Of a DNA stretch of 64,000 nucleotides, positions 55,593 through 64,000 are shown piece by piece. Under the pieces are notes generated by a model. That model did not search any database, was not told the origin of the DNA, and was given only the letters and a program-made list of their open reading frames with translations. The stretch is from Arachidicoccus sp. (GTDB lineage: Bacteria; Bacteroidota; Bacteroidia; Chitinophagales; Chitinophagaceae). The position numbers and the translations under genes are program-made. The stretch lies in assembly GCA_028283605.1 (NCBI GenBank), contig JAPWKH010000008.1:212653-276652 (forward strand), given 5' to 3'. How positions within the stretch are numbered: position 1 is the first letter of the stretch; each line of letters opens with the position of its first letter.

Positions 55593-57852
55593 CTACCCCC
55601 GCGTCCGGTCCACCGTCTCCACCGTCGGGCAGGTGCGCAGCGCCGCCGAGATGTTGGTCAGGTGCTTGGCGTCGCGGACCTCGACATCGATGTCGACGTC
55701 GAAGAAGTCGCTCTGCCGGTGGTGCATGCGCAGGTTGACGATGTTGCCGCCGGCCTCGCCGATGATCGTGCAGACCTGGCCCAGCACGCCCGGCGCATTG
55801 CCGATCGTGGCGTTCAGGCGGGCCAGCGACACGGTCTCGCGCTCGGCCTCGGGCGTCCAGTTCAGGTCGCGCCACAGGTCCTCGCGGTCCTCGTATTCGG
55901 CCAGCTTCGGGCAGTCGATGGTGTGGACGTCCAGACCTGCGCCGTCCTCGCGCAGGATGCCGACGATGCGGTCGCCCGGCACCGGGCTGCAGCAGTGGGC
56001 GAAGTGCAGCGAGACGCCCGGGGTCAGGCCGCCGCCGCGCACATAGAGGCGCGCGGCCGTGCCGCCCTCGATCTTGCGCCGCGCCGTGGCCACGGCCATG
56101 TCGACGTCCTTCATGCCCGGGAAGGCCGTCTCCAGCACCTGGCCCGGCAGCACCCGGCCGCGGCCGATGGCGTCGAACAGGGCGTCCTCGTTGTCGAGGG
56201 CGAAGCGTTCCAGGATCGGCCGCAGCGACACGTCCTTCAGCTTCTTGCCGGCCCGCTCGAACACCTGCTCCACCGAGGCCCGGCCCAGGCGCAGGAACTC
56301 TTCCTTCTCGGTCTGGCGGATGTGGCGGCGGATGGCCGAGCGCGCGCGGCCCGTGACCGTCAGCGAGCGCCAGTCCGGCGGCACCACGGGCTTGGAGCCC
56401 CGCACCACCTCGACCACGTCGCCGTTGTTGAGCAGGGTGCGCAGCGGCTTGAGCTCGCCGTTGATCTTCACGCCGATGCAGGTGTCGCCGACGCTGGTGT
56501 GGACCGCATAGGCGAAGTCCAGCGGCATCGCGCCCCGCGGCAGGCTGACCAGCTTGCCCTTGGGCGTGAAGACGAACACCTGGTCGAGGAACATCTCGAG
56601 CTTGGCGTGCTCGACCAGTTCCTCGCTGTCGCCGCCGTGCTCCAGCACCTGGACCAGCTGGCGCAGGTTGGCCAGCGGATCGCGGCTGCCGGCCGCCTCC
56701 ATGCCTTCCAGGTCCAGGCCGTACGAGGCGTCCTTGTAGCGGAAGTGGGCGGCCACGCCCTCTTCGTTGATCCGGTCCATGGCCTCGGTGCGGATCTGCA
56801 TCTCGATGCGCATGCCGCGCGGCCCCACCACCGTGGTGTGCAGCGAGCGGTAGTTGTTGCGCTTGGGGGTCGAGATGAAGTCCTTGAAGCGGTCGGGCAC
56901 GCTGGACCAGGCCCGATGCACGACGCCCAGGGCCCGGTAGCAGTCTTCCTCGCTGTCGACGATCACCCGGAAGGCGTAGATGTCGGACATCTGCGAGAAG
57001 CCGATCGATTTGCGCTGCAGCTTGCGCCAGATCGAATAGGGCGACTTCTCCCGCCCGAAGACCCGGGCCGGCAGGCCGGCGGCGTCCAGGCGCGCGGCGA
57101 TTTCCTGGCTGACCAGGGCCACCGCCCCGCCCTGCTCGGCGCGCAGGGTGTCCAGCCGCCGGATGATGGCGTTGCGGGCCACCGGGTTGGTGTGCTGGAA
57201 GGACAGCTCCTCCAGCTCCGTGCAGATCCGGTGACAGCCGATGTTGCGGGCCAAGGGCGCGTAGATGTCGCGCGTCTCGCGGGCGATGCGCTCGCGCTTG
57301 GCCTGGCTCTTGATGAAGTGCAGCGTCCGCATGTTGTGCAGACGGTCGGCCAGCTTGACCAGCAGGACGCGCACGTCCTTGCTGATGGCCAGGATGAACT
57401 TGCGCAGGTTCTCGGCCTGGCGGGCGTGCTCGGCCTGCAGCTCCAGCTTCGACAGCTTGGTGACGCCGTCGACCAGCTCGGCGATCTCGTCGCCGAACAG
57501 CTTGGCGATCTCTTCCTTGGTGACCGGGGTGTCCTCGATCACGTCGTGCAGCAGCGCCGTGACGATGGTCGCGGTGTCCAGCCGGTACTCGGTCAGGATG
57601 CCCGCCACCTCGATCGGGTGGGCGTAGTAGGGGTCGCCGCTGGCCCGGGTCTGCGAGCCGTGCATGCGCATGGCGTAGACATAGGCGCGGTTCAGCAGCG
57701 CCTCGTCCGCCGTCGGATCATAGGCGTGGACGCGCTCGATCAGCTCGTACTGGCGCAGAAACTTCTGGCGGGGCTTGGCTTGGGGCGTAGCGGCCGCCGG
57801 GGCCGGAGCGTCGATGGCGGGCTCCACAGACGACGACGCGCCCGGCCTTGCC
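55593..57852 (-). CDS. RelA/SpoT-type (p)ppGpp synthetase/hydrolase (RSH)
   Basis: A ~750-residue RSH. Order: HD hydrolase (HPIEVAGIL, TALLHDVIEDTPV, VKLADRLHNMRTL), synthetase (YAFRVIVDSEEDCYRALG, DFISTPKRNNYRSLHTTV), TGS (LPRGAMPLDFAYAVHTSVGD), and C-terminal ACT (ERETVSLARLNATIGNAPGV, GGNIVNLRMHHRQ). It controls stringent response alarmone levels. The frame is intact through the stop at 55,593, but its start is not visible: it runs on into a Rieske protein, and ARPGASSSVEP at the break may begin right after a lost ATG. The domain set is bifunctional RSH, as in Caulobacter. Confidence 0.92.
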
Positions 57853-57858
57853 CGGTGG
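57848..57858. other. Junction 2: Caulobacter-like to sphingomonad-like DNA
   Basis: On the minus strand VEYLGSHR of a Rieske oxygenase passes directly to ARPGASSSVEPAID of RSH, in frame, around 57,852. The Rieske gene loses its catalytic domain and the RSH gene its start. Both are otherwise normal members of unrelated families. Confidence 0.8.
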
Positions 57859-58445
57859 GAGCCGAGATATTCGACCGGCTTGTGGAAGATGCGGTCGACA
57901 AATGGCCGCATCACCGGGCCGATATAGTCCGCGAGCGGTTCGACCGTATCGCTGAAGGTGGCGAACACGAGGCCGCGATAGCTTTCGACCCGCAATTGGC
58001 GCAGGCCGTGCTGGTCGCGTTTGAAATCCTTGGGCATTCCCGCCGCGCCTTTTTGTCCGCGCAGGAACGGCACGCCCAGCAGATTGCCGCGCGTGTCATA
58101 GCTCCACTGATGATAGACGCAGTTATGCGCCTTGGCATTACCGCGCAGCGTGCGGCACACCATCGCTCCGCGATGCGCGCAGCGGTTGACCCAGGCCGCA
58201 AGCACGCCATCCTCGGCGCGCGTCATCACGACCGGCGTATCGCCGACGAAGGTGCTTTTGAAATCGCCGGGATTGGCAATTTCCGCCTCAAGCCCCAGAA
58301 AATTCCATGTCGGTCCGCGAAAGATCAACTCCTGCTCGCGGTCATAGATCGCCTGGGAATGGAAAACGTCATAGGGCACGCGCGATCCATCCGCCGCGAT
58401 GGGCGCGGTCAGATCGGCGTCGGGTGAGAGGGTGGCAGGGTCCAT
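57853..58445 (-). pseudogene. Rieske-type aromatic ring-hydroxylating oxygenase alpha subunit, 3'-truncated
   Basis: I start at the ATG complementary to 58,443-58,445, preceded by GGAG six bases upstream. About 197 residues cover the Rieske domain: iron-sulfur ligands Cys-x-His in NRCAHRGAMVC and Cys-x2-His in HNCVYHQWSYD, 17 residues apart. The catalytic mononuclear-iron domain (after EYLGSHR) is absent. The sequence resembles salicylate/anthranilate-type oxygenases of sphingomonads, which attack aromatic acids. The truncation is at the join with RSH. Confidence 0.85.
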
Positions 58446-58654
58446 CATCGTCTCCAGAACCGCACGGTCAGGAGCTTCGCGCGGGGCCAGCTTATATGGC
58501 GTCCCGACCGGGCCGGCGTTGCGGTGGCCTCCTGAGTGACGGTCCCATGACTTCCACAAAAAAGCGTCCCGGCACAGAGCGGAGGGGACATCTCAGTGTT
58601 GCGGATTAGGCATCACCACTGCACTCATTTACGCGATGGTCGAGCTGACGACCG
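58446..58654. other. Divergent-free gap before DUF885 gene
   Basis: About 210 bases between the Rieske start and the DUF885 stop contain no recognised gene; I see no strong stem-loop or operator. A frame extension of the Rieske gene to 58,559 is open but lacks a ribosome site. Confidence 0.4.
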
Positions 58655-60454
58655 TTATGGACGCGTCGATGAAAGGTCTTTGTCCACGAGCCCCTCGAGC
58701 ACCGCAAGCGGCAGAGCGCCGCCCGAAAGGACCACCTCATGGAAGGCCTTGATGGACCGGCGGTTGCCCGCCATCGCCTTGGCGCGCAGACGCAGGATGG
58801 TCAGCTTGCCGATCATGTAGCTGCAGGCCTGCCCGGGCGCGCAAGCATAGCGTTCGATTTCCTGCCCGCTGAGCGTGACAGGGTCGCCATCGATCTCGCT
58901 GAGAGCGGCCACCGCCTGTTCGCGTGTCCAGCGCATGGCATGAAGACCTGTATCGACGACCAGACGCCCGGAGCGCAGCAAGGCATCGTGGATATAACCC
59001 AGCTCGCCCACCGCATTGTCGGCGTAAAAGCCCATCTCCTGCGCCAGTTGCTCGGCATAGAGCGCCCAGCCCTCGACATAGGCGCCAAAGCTGGTGATCT
59101 TGCGCAGCATGGGTAAGTTCGACTGCTGTTGCAGCGAGAGTTGCAGATGATGCCCCGGCACGCCTTCGTGAAAGGTCGTGGTCGGCATGGTCCAGCGGGG
59201 GGCCTCGCCCGTGTCGCGCAGGTTCAGCCAGAAGATGCCGGGGCGCGTGCCATCAAGGCTGCCCTCGGTGTAATGCGATCCCGAACCGGCCTCGATCGCC
59301 GGAGGCACGCGACGGATTTCAAGCGACGCCTTGGGCAGGACGGAGAAATACTCTGGGAGCCGCTGCTCCATCGCCTGCACCAGAACGTTGAGGTCGGCGA
59401 TTTCCTTTGCCTTGCCCGCATCGGTGTTGGGGTAGAGGTACTGCGGATCGCGGTACAGCGCGGCATAGCGCTGGGCGACGGAGCCCTGTGTCATGCCCAT
59501 GGCGCGGAAGAGAACATCGGCGCGCGCGGTCAGGTCGCGCGACACCTCCAGCCCCATGCGGTGGATTTCGTCGGGCGACAGGTCGGTTGTGGTCCGCGCG
59601 CGCAGGCTGGCGGCGTAGAAAGCCTCGCCATCGGGCAGGCGCCATACGCCCGCTTCGTGAACGGCACGGGGGCGCTCATGCTCCAGCGCGGCGATCTGGC
59701 GCTGCAGGGCAGGGGCGATGGATCCGGTGTAGATCTTTGCGGCTCGCCCCGACCAATCCCCGGCAATCCCCTTGGTGGCTGCCCGCCGCGCCAGCGAACT
59801 GACCAGATCCGATTGTTCCGCCGGCACCAGCAGCGCCTTCATCTGGCCGATCGTGGCGTCCATCGCAAAATCGGGCGGTACCACACCGAGCCCCGCATCC
59901 CGCCTGAAGCGCGCCGTTTCCTGATCCAGCCGCACGGCAAAGGCAGACAGGCGGGAAAGATAGGCTTCGCAGTCCTCGCGGGTGGCAATGGTGTGGCGGG
60001 TGTCGAGAAAACCCGGAATGTCGCCGTAAGCACCGTCAAGCTGGCTGAGCACATAGGGTTGTCCAGGCCCATCGCCGCCGAACTCGAAGCGATTGGCGAC
60101 GCGCGCCCGCATATCGCGATCGTAGAGCATCGCATCGAAATTGATCATCGCCCTGGGGCTCAATGCGCTCCGGTTCATTGCGCGCAGCGTTGCCAGTTGC
60201 GCTGCATGGGTCTGCCTGCGGGCTTGCCAGGCTCCGATGGAAGCATCGTCGAGCCTGCTCTTGGCCGAGGCGCGGCCGCCTGTATCGAGACCAAGCGAAC
60301 TGACCAGCTCGGGGCTGTCATCAAGCGCGCGGGTGAAAAACGTGTCGAAGCAGTGGTCCAGCTCGCCATCGGCGGAGGGTGCCGCGTTCAGCCGCATGCC
60401 GGTGGCAGCCATGGCCAGGGCGCTCGATGAGAGAAAAAGGCGGCGATCAAGCAT
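58655..60454 (-). CDS. DUF885 family protein, Tat-exported, probable zinc peptidase
   Basis: A 599-residue protein with a Tat-like signal (DRRLFLSSSALAMAATG), so it is likely folded before export. DUF885 features: INFDAMLYDRDMRARV, YVLSQLDGAYGDIPGFLDT, HRMGLEVSRDLTARAD, the probable zinc motif TFHEGVPGHHLQLSLQQQ, YVEGWALYAEQLAQEMGFY, and GQACSYMIGKLTILRLR. Members are suspected to be metallopeptidases. It lies 18 bases downstream of the ABC solute-binding gene, as the last gene of an operon, which suggests a role in peptide use. Confidence 0.85.
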   Translation of the reverse strand: MLDRRLFLSSSALAMAATGMRLNAAPSADGELDHCFDTFFTRALDDSPELVSSLGLDTGGRASAKSRLDDASIGAWQARRQTHAAQLATLRAMNRSALSPRAMINFDAMLYDRDMRARVANRFEFGGDGPGQPYVLSQLDGAYGDIPGFLDTRHTIATREDCEAYLSRLSAFAVRLDQETARFRRDAGLGVVPPDFAMDATIGQMKALLVPAEQSDLVSSLARRAATKGIAGDWSGRAAKIYTGSIAPALQRQIAALEHERPRAVHEAGVWRLPDGEAFYAASLRARTTTDLSPDEIHRMGLEVSRDLTARADVLFRAMGMTQGSVAQRYAALYRDPQYLYPNTDAGKAKEIADLNVLVQAMEQRLPEYFSVLPKASLEIRRVPPAIEAGSGSHYTEGSLDGTRPGIFWLNLRDTGEAPRWTMPTTTFHEGVPGHHLQLSLQQQSNLPMLRKITSFGAYVEGWALYAEQLAQEMGFYADNAVGELGYIHDALLRSGRLVVDTGLHAMRWTREQAVAALSEIDGDPVTLSGQEIERYACAPGQACSYMIGKLTILRLRAKAMAGNRRSIKAFHEVVLSGGALPLAVLEGLVDKDLSSTRP

Positions 60455-60472
60455 GAGCTCTCCGGTGTGTTG

Positions 60473-62029
60473 TCATGGGTGCGTGGCATGCAGGGAGGTG
60501 GGAAAAAGAGCGCTCTGGTCATTGAAAACCGGCTTGAAATCGCCGCGCCGTCCGTACCAGGCAAAGTCGCCAAAAACGATCGGGACCACCGCCACGGTGG
60601 ACAGCAGGCGCTGGTTGGCCTGTCTCCACACCGCACAGGCAGAGGGCATTGGTGTGCGCCGTGCGGTGTTCACCAGGGTGGCGTAGGTGGCATCGGTGGA
60701 ATAGGTGATGTTGATCCCCGCTCCCGGTGCCTTGCCGGTGAAGAACACCGCATTGCGCCCCGAGATCGTGGCATCACCATTGACCATGACCACGTCCCAG
60801 TCGCCTCCATCGAAGGTGGTCTGGGTGATCTGCGCCTCATTCTGCGCGCTGATCTCGACCTTGATGCCCAGCGACTGCCAGCGGCTGGCGACCAGGTCGG
60901 CGGCAAGATCATGGTCGGAATTCAGGATCGCGCGAATGGTCAGGGGCCTGCCATTGGCATCACGCCGGATGCCGCCAGAGAGGCGATAGCCTGCTGCATC
61001 GAGATCGCGCGCCGCTGCCGCCAGATCGCTCTTAGGGATAAATCGAATGTCGTCAGGGTCATAGCAGGGGGCCGAGGCCATCTGGAAACTGTCGGCCGCG
61101 TGGGGGTGAGCGCCGACGGCGGCGAAGGCTACCTCATGCCGGTCGATCGCCTCGACCAGTGCGCGGCGCACGCGGATGTCCTGCCCTGGACGCCCGGGAT
61201 GCTGGTTGAAGTAAAGGCCGAAAAGCGATGGGCTGACGATCCGCCGCGTGTAGCGTCCGTCGCGGTCGAGCCTGAGTCGGTCCGGCCCCACCACCCGCGC
61301 GATGTCCAGCTTGCCCTCGGACAGCAAATTGGCGGCAGTGGAATCGTTCTCGACCACTCTGAGAATCACGGTGTCGGGCGCCTCATGCTGCCCGCCCGAG
61401 ATCGATGCAGGGCCCCAGTGATACTCCGGACGACGACGGTAGGTATAGCTCTCGCCCGGTTGCGCCGCGATCAGTTCGTAAGGTCCGGTGCCGACGGGAT
61501 GCGACCGTACCCGCTCCAGATCGGCCAACCCCGCCGGACATATGACCGCCGTGCGTGCCAGGCCGAACATGATGTCGCTGTTGGGCACGGCCATGGTCAG
61601 GTGTACGGTCGAGTCGCGATCGTTGGCGTTGACGGTGATCCGGTTGGAGCCGAAGATGCCCGGCGCATTGGCGACGCCATGCTCGGGATCGACCATGCGG
61701 CGGAAATTGGCCGCAACGTCGCCGGCGGTCAGATGGTGGCCGTCCGAACATGTCACGTCGCGCCGGATCCACAGCGTCACCTGATCGGGCGCGGCCTGCC
61801 AGCGCTCGGCGATCTGGGGCTCGATATGGCCATCGACATTGGCCACGATCCGGTCATAGCTGAAGTAGGAGGTCATCGTGCTGGCGCCATTGCTGCCGCT
61901 TTGCGGGTCGAGCGAACCCGGATCGGCAATCAGCCGGATAACCATCCCGTCCGCATTGCTGCGGGCCGCGTGATCGTGGCACGCTGCCAGCGCCAGACCG
62001 GCGAGAAGGGCAAGGGCAAAGCGTTTCAT
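60473..62029 (-). CDS. ABC transporter solute-binding lipoprotein (SBP family 5)
   Basis: A 518-residue lipoprotein (signal ending LALAAC). Family 5 layout: IADPGSLDPQSGSNGASTMT, PQIAERWQAAPDQVTLWIRR, DGHHLTAGDVAANFRRMVDP, VRRALVEAIDRHEVAFAAVG and ADLVASRWQSLGIKVEIS. It would deliver peptides or similar solutes to the adjacent permease/ATPases. Its start overlaps the ATPase stop by 4 bases. It belongs to a different lineage from the truncated solute-binding protein at 52.1 kb. Confidence 0.9.
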   Translation of the reverse strand: MKRFALALLAGLALAACHDHAARSNADGMVIRLIADPGSLDPQSGSNGASTMTSYFSYDRIVANVDGHIEPQIAERWQAAPDQVTLWIRRDVTCSDGHHLTAGDVAANFRRMVDPEHGVANAPGIFGSNRITVNANDRDSTVHLTMAVPNSDIMFGLARTAVICPAGLADLERVRSHPVGTGPYELIAAQPGESYTYRRRPEYHWGPASISGGQHEAPDTVILRVVENDSTAANLLSEGKLDIARVVGPDRLRLDRDGRYTRRIVSPSLFGLYFNQHPGRPGQDIRVRRALVEAIDRHEVAFAAVGAHPHAADSFQMASAPCYDPDDIRFIPKSDLAAAARDLDAAGYRLSGGIRRDANGRPLTIRAILNSDHDLAADLVASRWQSLGIKVEISAQNEAQITQTTFDGGDWDVVMVNGDATISGRNAVFFTGKAPGAGINITYSTDATYATLVNTARRTPMPSACAVWRQANQRLLSTVAVVPIVFGDFAWYGRRGDFKPVFNDQSALFPTSLHATHP

Positions 62030-62787
62030 GCGTGGCTCCAGGCGGCGGCGTTGCCCGGTTCGGCGGCGATCAGCGCGGCGGTATAGGGATGACGGGGAGC
62101 ACTGAGCACCTGGTTCACAGGACCGGCCTCGACGATGGCACCGGCCTTCATCACGACGACGGTCGAGGCGACATGGCGGGCCACCGCAAGGTCATGTGTG
62201 ATGAACAGCAAGGCCAGTTGGCGACTTGCGCGCAGGTCGGCGATCATGTTGAGAATGGCAGCCTGCACCGAGAGATCGAGCGCGCTGGTGATTTCATCAG
62301 CGATCAGCAGGCGCGGCTCGACCGCCAGCGCGCGCGCGATCGCCACGCGCTGAAGCTGCCCGCCCGACAGTTCGCGCGGAGCACGGGTCAGCCAGCCTTG
62401 CGCGATTCCCGTCGCCTCGATCAGCCGTGCGAGGCGGGGCGCGATGTCTGACTTGCCATGGCCGCAGCGGATCGCTTCGGCCAGCGTGTCGCCGATGGTC
62501 ATTTTGGGATTAAGCGAGGAAGTCGGACTCTGGAACACCATCTGGACGTCGCGGCGGAAGGCGTCGGAACGATGGGGCGATATGGGGGAACCATCGAGAG
62601 AGAGCTGTCCGGCTTGGATGGCTGCCAGCCCGACGATGGCGCGGGCCAGCGTGGATTTGCCCGATCCTGATTCCCCGATGACCGCCACGGCTTCGCCCTC
62701 GGCGATCGAGAGCGTGATGTCGCGGATGACGGACATGGCGGAGCGGCCATGACCATAGCCCGCGGCGAGATTGGTCATGTCCAGCAT
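62026..62787 (-). CDS. ABC transporter ATPase (DppF/OppF type)
   Basis: A 253-residue ATPase with Walker A in GESGSGKSTLARAI, Q-loop in VQMVFQSPTSSLNPK, signature LSGGQLQRVAIARAL, Walker B in RLLIADEITSALDLS and switch histidine in LLFITHDLAVA. It lacks the C-terminal Cys-rich tail seen in the neighbouring ATPase. It would work as the second ATPase subunit with the fused permease-ATPase upstream. Tightly overlapping with both neighbours. Confidence 0.92.
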   Translation of the reverse strand: MLDMTNLAAGYGHGRSAMSVIRDITLSIAEGEAVAVIGESGSGKSTLARAIVGLAAIQAGQLSLDGSPISPHRSDAFRRDVQMVFQSPTSSLNPKMTIGDTLAEAIRCGHGKSDIAPRLARLIEATGIAQGWLTRAPRELSGGQLQRVAIARALAVEPRLLIADEITSALDLSVQAAILNMIADLRASRQLALLFITHDLAVARHVASTVVVMKAGAIVEAGPVNQVLSAPRHPYTAALIAAEPGNAAAWSHA

Positions 62788-64000
62788 CAGGTGCGAATCT
62801 CGTAAGGGTACCAGCAGGCCACGCCATCACGTCCCAGCGAGGGGCGCTGCGTGCGGCAGTTGGCTTGCGCCAGGTTGCAGCGCGGGGCAAAGGCACAGCC
62901 GGGCGCGGCAGCATCATCGGGTGAAACGGCGCCGGGAATGACTGCAAGTCGGTCGTCGTCTGGGCTGCTTGCCCATGGCACGCAGGACACCAGCGCGCGC
63001 GTGTAGGGGTGGCGCGGGCCATGAGGGCGCAAGTCAGCGGGAGCCAGGATTTCCACGATACGTCCGGCATAGAGCACGGCCACTCGCGTGCAGAGCTGGG
63101 CGACAACCGGCAGATCGTGCGAGACGAAGAGCACGGAGCAGCCGTCGTCGGCTGCGGCGCGCAACAGGTCCAGCACCTGCGCCTGGACCGTCGTGTCGAG
63201 GGCGGTCGTGGGTTCGTCGGCGAGCAGCAGGTCTGGCTTGACCACCAGCCCCATGGCAATCAGCGCCCGCTGGCGCATGCCTCCCGACAGCGCAGCCGGC
63301 CTTTGGCGCGCCTGACGCGGCGGGTCCGACAGGCCGACATCGGCCAGCGCGGCAACGGCGGCGCTGTTGGCAACGGCGGGTGATTGCTGGCCATGCACCT
63401 CAAGCCGCTCGGCGATCTGGCGGCCGACCGCAATCAGGGGATTGAAAGCCGAGAGAGCATCCTGAAACACGAAGCCAATGCGCCGCCCCAGCCATGCGGC
63501 ACGTTCCTGAGTCGTGAGTGTGTTCAAGTCCTTGCCGGCGATGGCCAGGCGTGTCGCCTGCACTTCGATCACCGGCGCACTCAAACCGGCTATGGCCTGC
63601 GCAAGACTGGTCTTGCCGCTGCCCGATTCGCCCACCAGCCCGAGAATTTCCCCCGCATGGAGGTCGAGGTCGAGGTCCGAGATGATCGTGCCGCCCGGAT
63701 GGCGCAAGGTAAGGCCGCGCACGGTCAGGCTTTGCGACGGACCCGAAGATCGAGCCGGAAGGGGCTTGGATGTCGGAGCCAAAGGCGCCGCATGGCTGAT
63801 CCGCGCCCTGGCGCCTCCCAGGCGATCGCATAGCGCGCTGCACGCCAGCCCTGCCAGCGCCACCGCCACGCCGGGGGCAAGGGCAGGCAGGGGGGTGACA
63901 TAAAGGCCTTTCAACCCTTGGGCCAGCATCCTGCCCCAGTCGTAATCGGGCGCCTGGACGCCGAAGCCCAGAAAGCTGAAACCGGCGACGATGATCAGCT
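62787..64000 (-). CDS. Fused ABC permease (DppC type) and ATPase (DppD type), partial
   Basis: The frame stays open to the window end. Its upstream part gives the end of a DppC-like permease (VAGFSFLGFGVQAPDYDWG, LPALAPGVAVALAGLACSAL), followed after a ~45-residue linker by a complete ATPase: Walker A GESGSGKTSLAQAI, Q-loop FVFQDALSAFNPL, signature LSGGMRQRALIAMGL, Walker B DLLLADEPTTALDTT and SHDLPVVAQLC. The peptide-transporter Cys tail (CAFAPRCNLAQANC) is present. A single chain carrying both functions is seen in some alphaproteobacteria. The N-terminus is outside the window. Confidence 0.85.
   Translation of the reverse strand, partial: LIIVAGFSFLGFGVQAPDYDWGRMLAQGLKGLYVTPLPALAPGVAVALAGLACSALCDRLGGARARISHAAPLAPTSKPLPARSSGPSQSLTVRGLTLRHPGGTIISDLDLDLHAGEILGLVGESGSGKTSLAQAIAGLSAPVIEVQATRLAIAGKDLNTLTTQERAAWLGRRIGFVFQDALSAFNPLIAVGRQIAERLEVHGQQSPAVANSAAVAALADVGLSDPPRQARQRPAALSGGMRQRALIAMGLVVKPDLLLADEPTTALDTTVQAQVLDLLRAAADDGCSVLFVSHDLPVVAQLCTRVAVLYAGRIVEILAPADLRPHGPRHPYTRALVSCVPWASSPDDDRLAVIPGAVSPDDAAAPGCAFAPRCNLAQANCRTQRPSLGRDGVACWYPYEIRT

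Noticed and set aside
55662..58427. A 921-codon plus-strand frame
   Set aside because: It lies antisense to the well-supported RSH and Rieske genes; long antisense frames are expected in GC-rich coding DNA and the translation has no recognisable domain.
55593..58559. A single 988-residue Rieske-RSH protein
   Set aside because: Each half matches an unrelated family from a different lineage, the Rieske half is cut before its catalytic domain, and the RSH half begins at its natural N-terminus. Listed as two genes and a junction instead.
59129..60430. A 433-codon plus-strand frame
   Set aside because: Antisense to the DUF885 gene, which has clear motifs; the translation is low-complexity and rich in R, G and A.
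60467..62086. A 539-codon plus-strand frame
   Set aside because: Antisense shadow of the solute-binding protein gene.
1..64000. CRISPR array, rRNA, tRNA, toxin-antitoxin or phage defence system
   Set aside because: I looked for regularly spaced repeats, rRNA/tRNA-like segments and defence-type gene pairs and found none that could be supported.

Overview
The window does not read as one genome. It looks like three pieces joined end to end. Positions 1 to about 53,095 are AT-rich and typical of a Bacteroidota bacterium of the Chitinophagaceae type: GldC, a T9SS sorting domain and plug protein, a SusC/SusD pair, DUF4252 proteins, LytTR two-component genes and TAnnTTTG-like promoters. From about 53,095 to 57,852 the DNA is GC-rich and Caulobacter-like, with a hybrid histidine kinase and a RelA/SpoT homologue. 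From about 57,852 to the end it is GC-rich and sphingomonad-like, with a truncated Rieske oxygenase alpha subunit, a Tat-exported DUF885 protein and a peptide-type ABC transporter. Both switches fall inside reading frames and cut the genes on each side. Chimeric assembly of a mixed sample is therefore the simplest reading.

Bacteroidota part, in order. (1) 1-6,780: housekeeping genes (DinB-like fragment, gldC, yqeY, cvpA, alpha/beta hydrolase, CBS protein, OmpA lipoprotein), then a leftward ECF-sigma / membrane protein / three DUF4252 operon. (2) 7,330-9,813: a T9SS cargo protein and a decayed IS982-type element. (3) 9,834-18,359: a xylan/xylose locus with a LacI-type regulator, GH3 remnant, GH10 xylanase, GH115 remnant, xylulokinase, xylose isomerase and sugar porter. 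A palindrome with core CAATCGATTG lies beside the regulator and again before xylulokinase. (4) 18,365-37,658: a polysaccharide utilisation locus with AraC regulator, GH5, SusC, SusD, TIG lipoprotein, two GH26, GH5, sodium symporter, two SGNH/CE2-type esterases, GH27 and GH3. The enzyme set points to acetylated galacto(gluco)mannan. (5) 37,690-41,254: Ku and LigD for end joining. (6) 41,364-53,095: a kinase-fold-like unknown, a frame-broken T9SS plug gene, a LytTR/LytS pair, rpe, a TPR lipoprotein, MarC, a CPA1 antiporter, an HEXXH protein, an M1 peptidase and a truncated solute-binding protein.

In outline, the xylan and mannan loci would together degrade hemicellulose. Secreted or surface GH10/GH26/GH5 enzymes cut the backbones, esterases and GH27 remove side groups, SusCD and the sugar transporters import products, and XylA/XylB feed xylose into the pentose phosphate pathway, where Rpe also acts.

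Several genes carry what look like single-base frame errors (GH10 near 11,557, T9SS plug near 43,308, solute-binding protein near 52,673, and three in the histidine kinase). They cluster towards the first junction, which suggests weak consensus there. I found no CRISPR array, rRNA or tRNA. I did not find a clearly new system; the best candidates for new biology are the DUF4252 operon and the kinase-like unknown at 41.4-42.5 kb.
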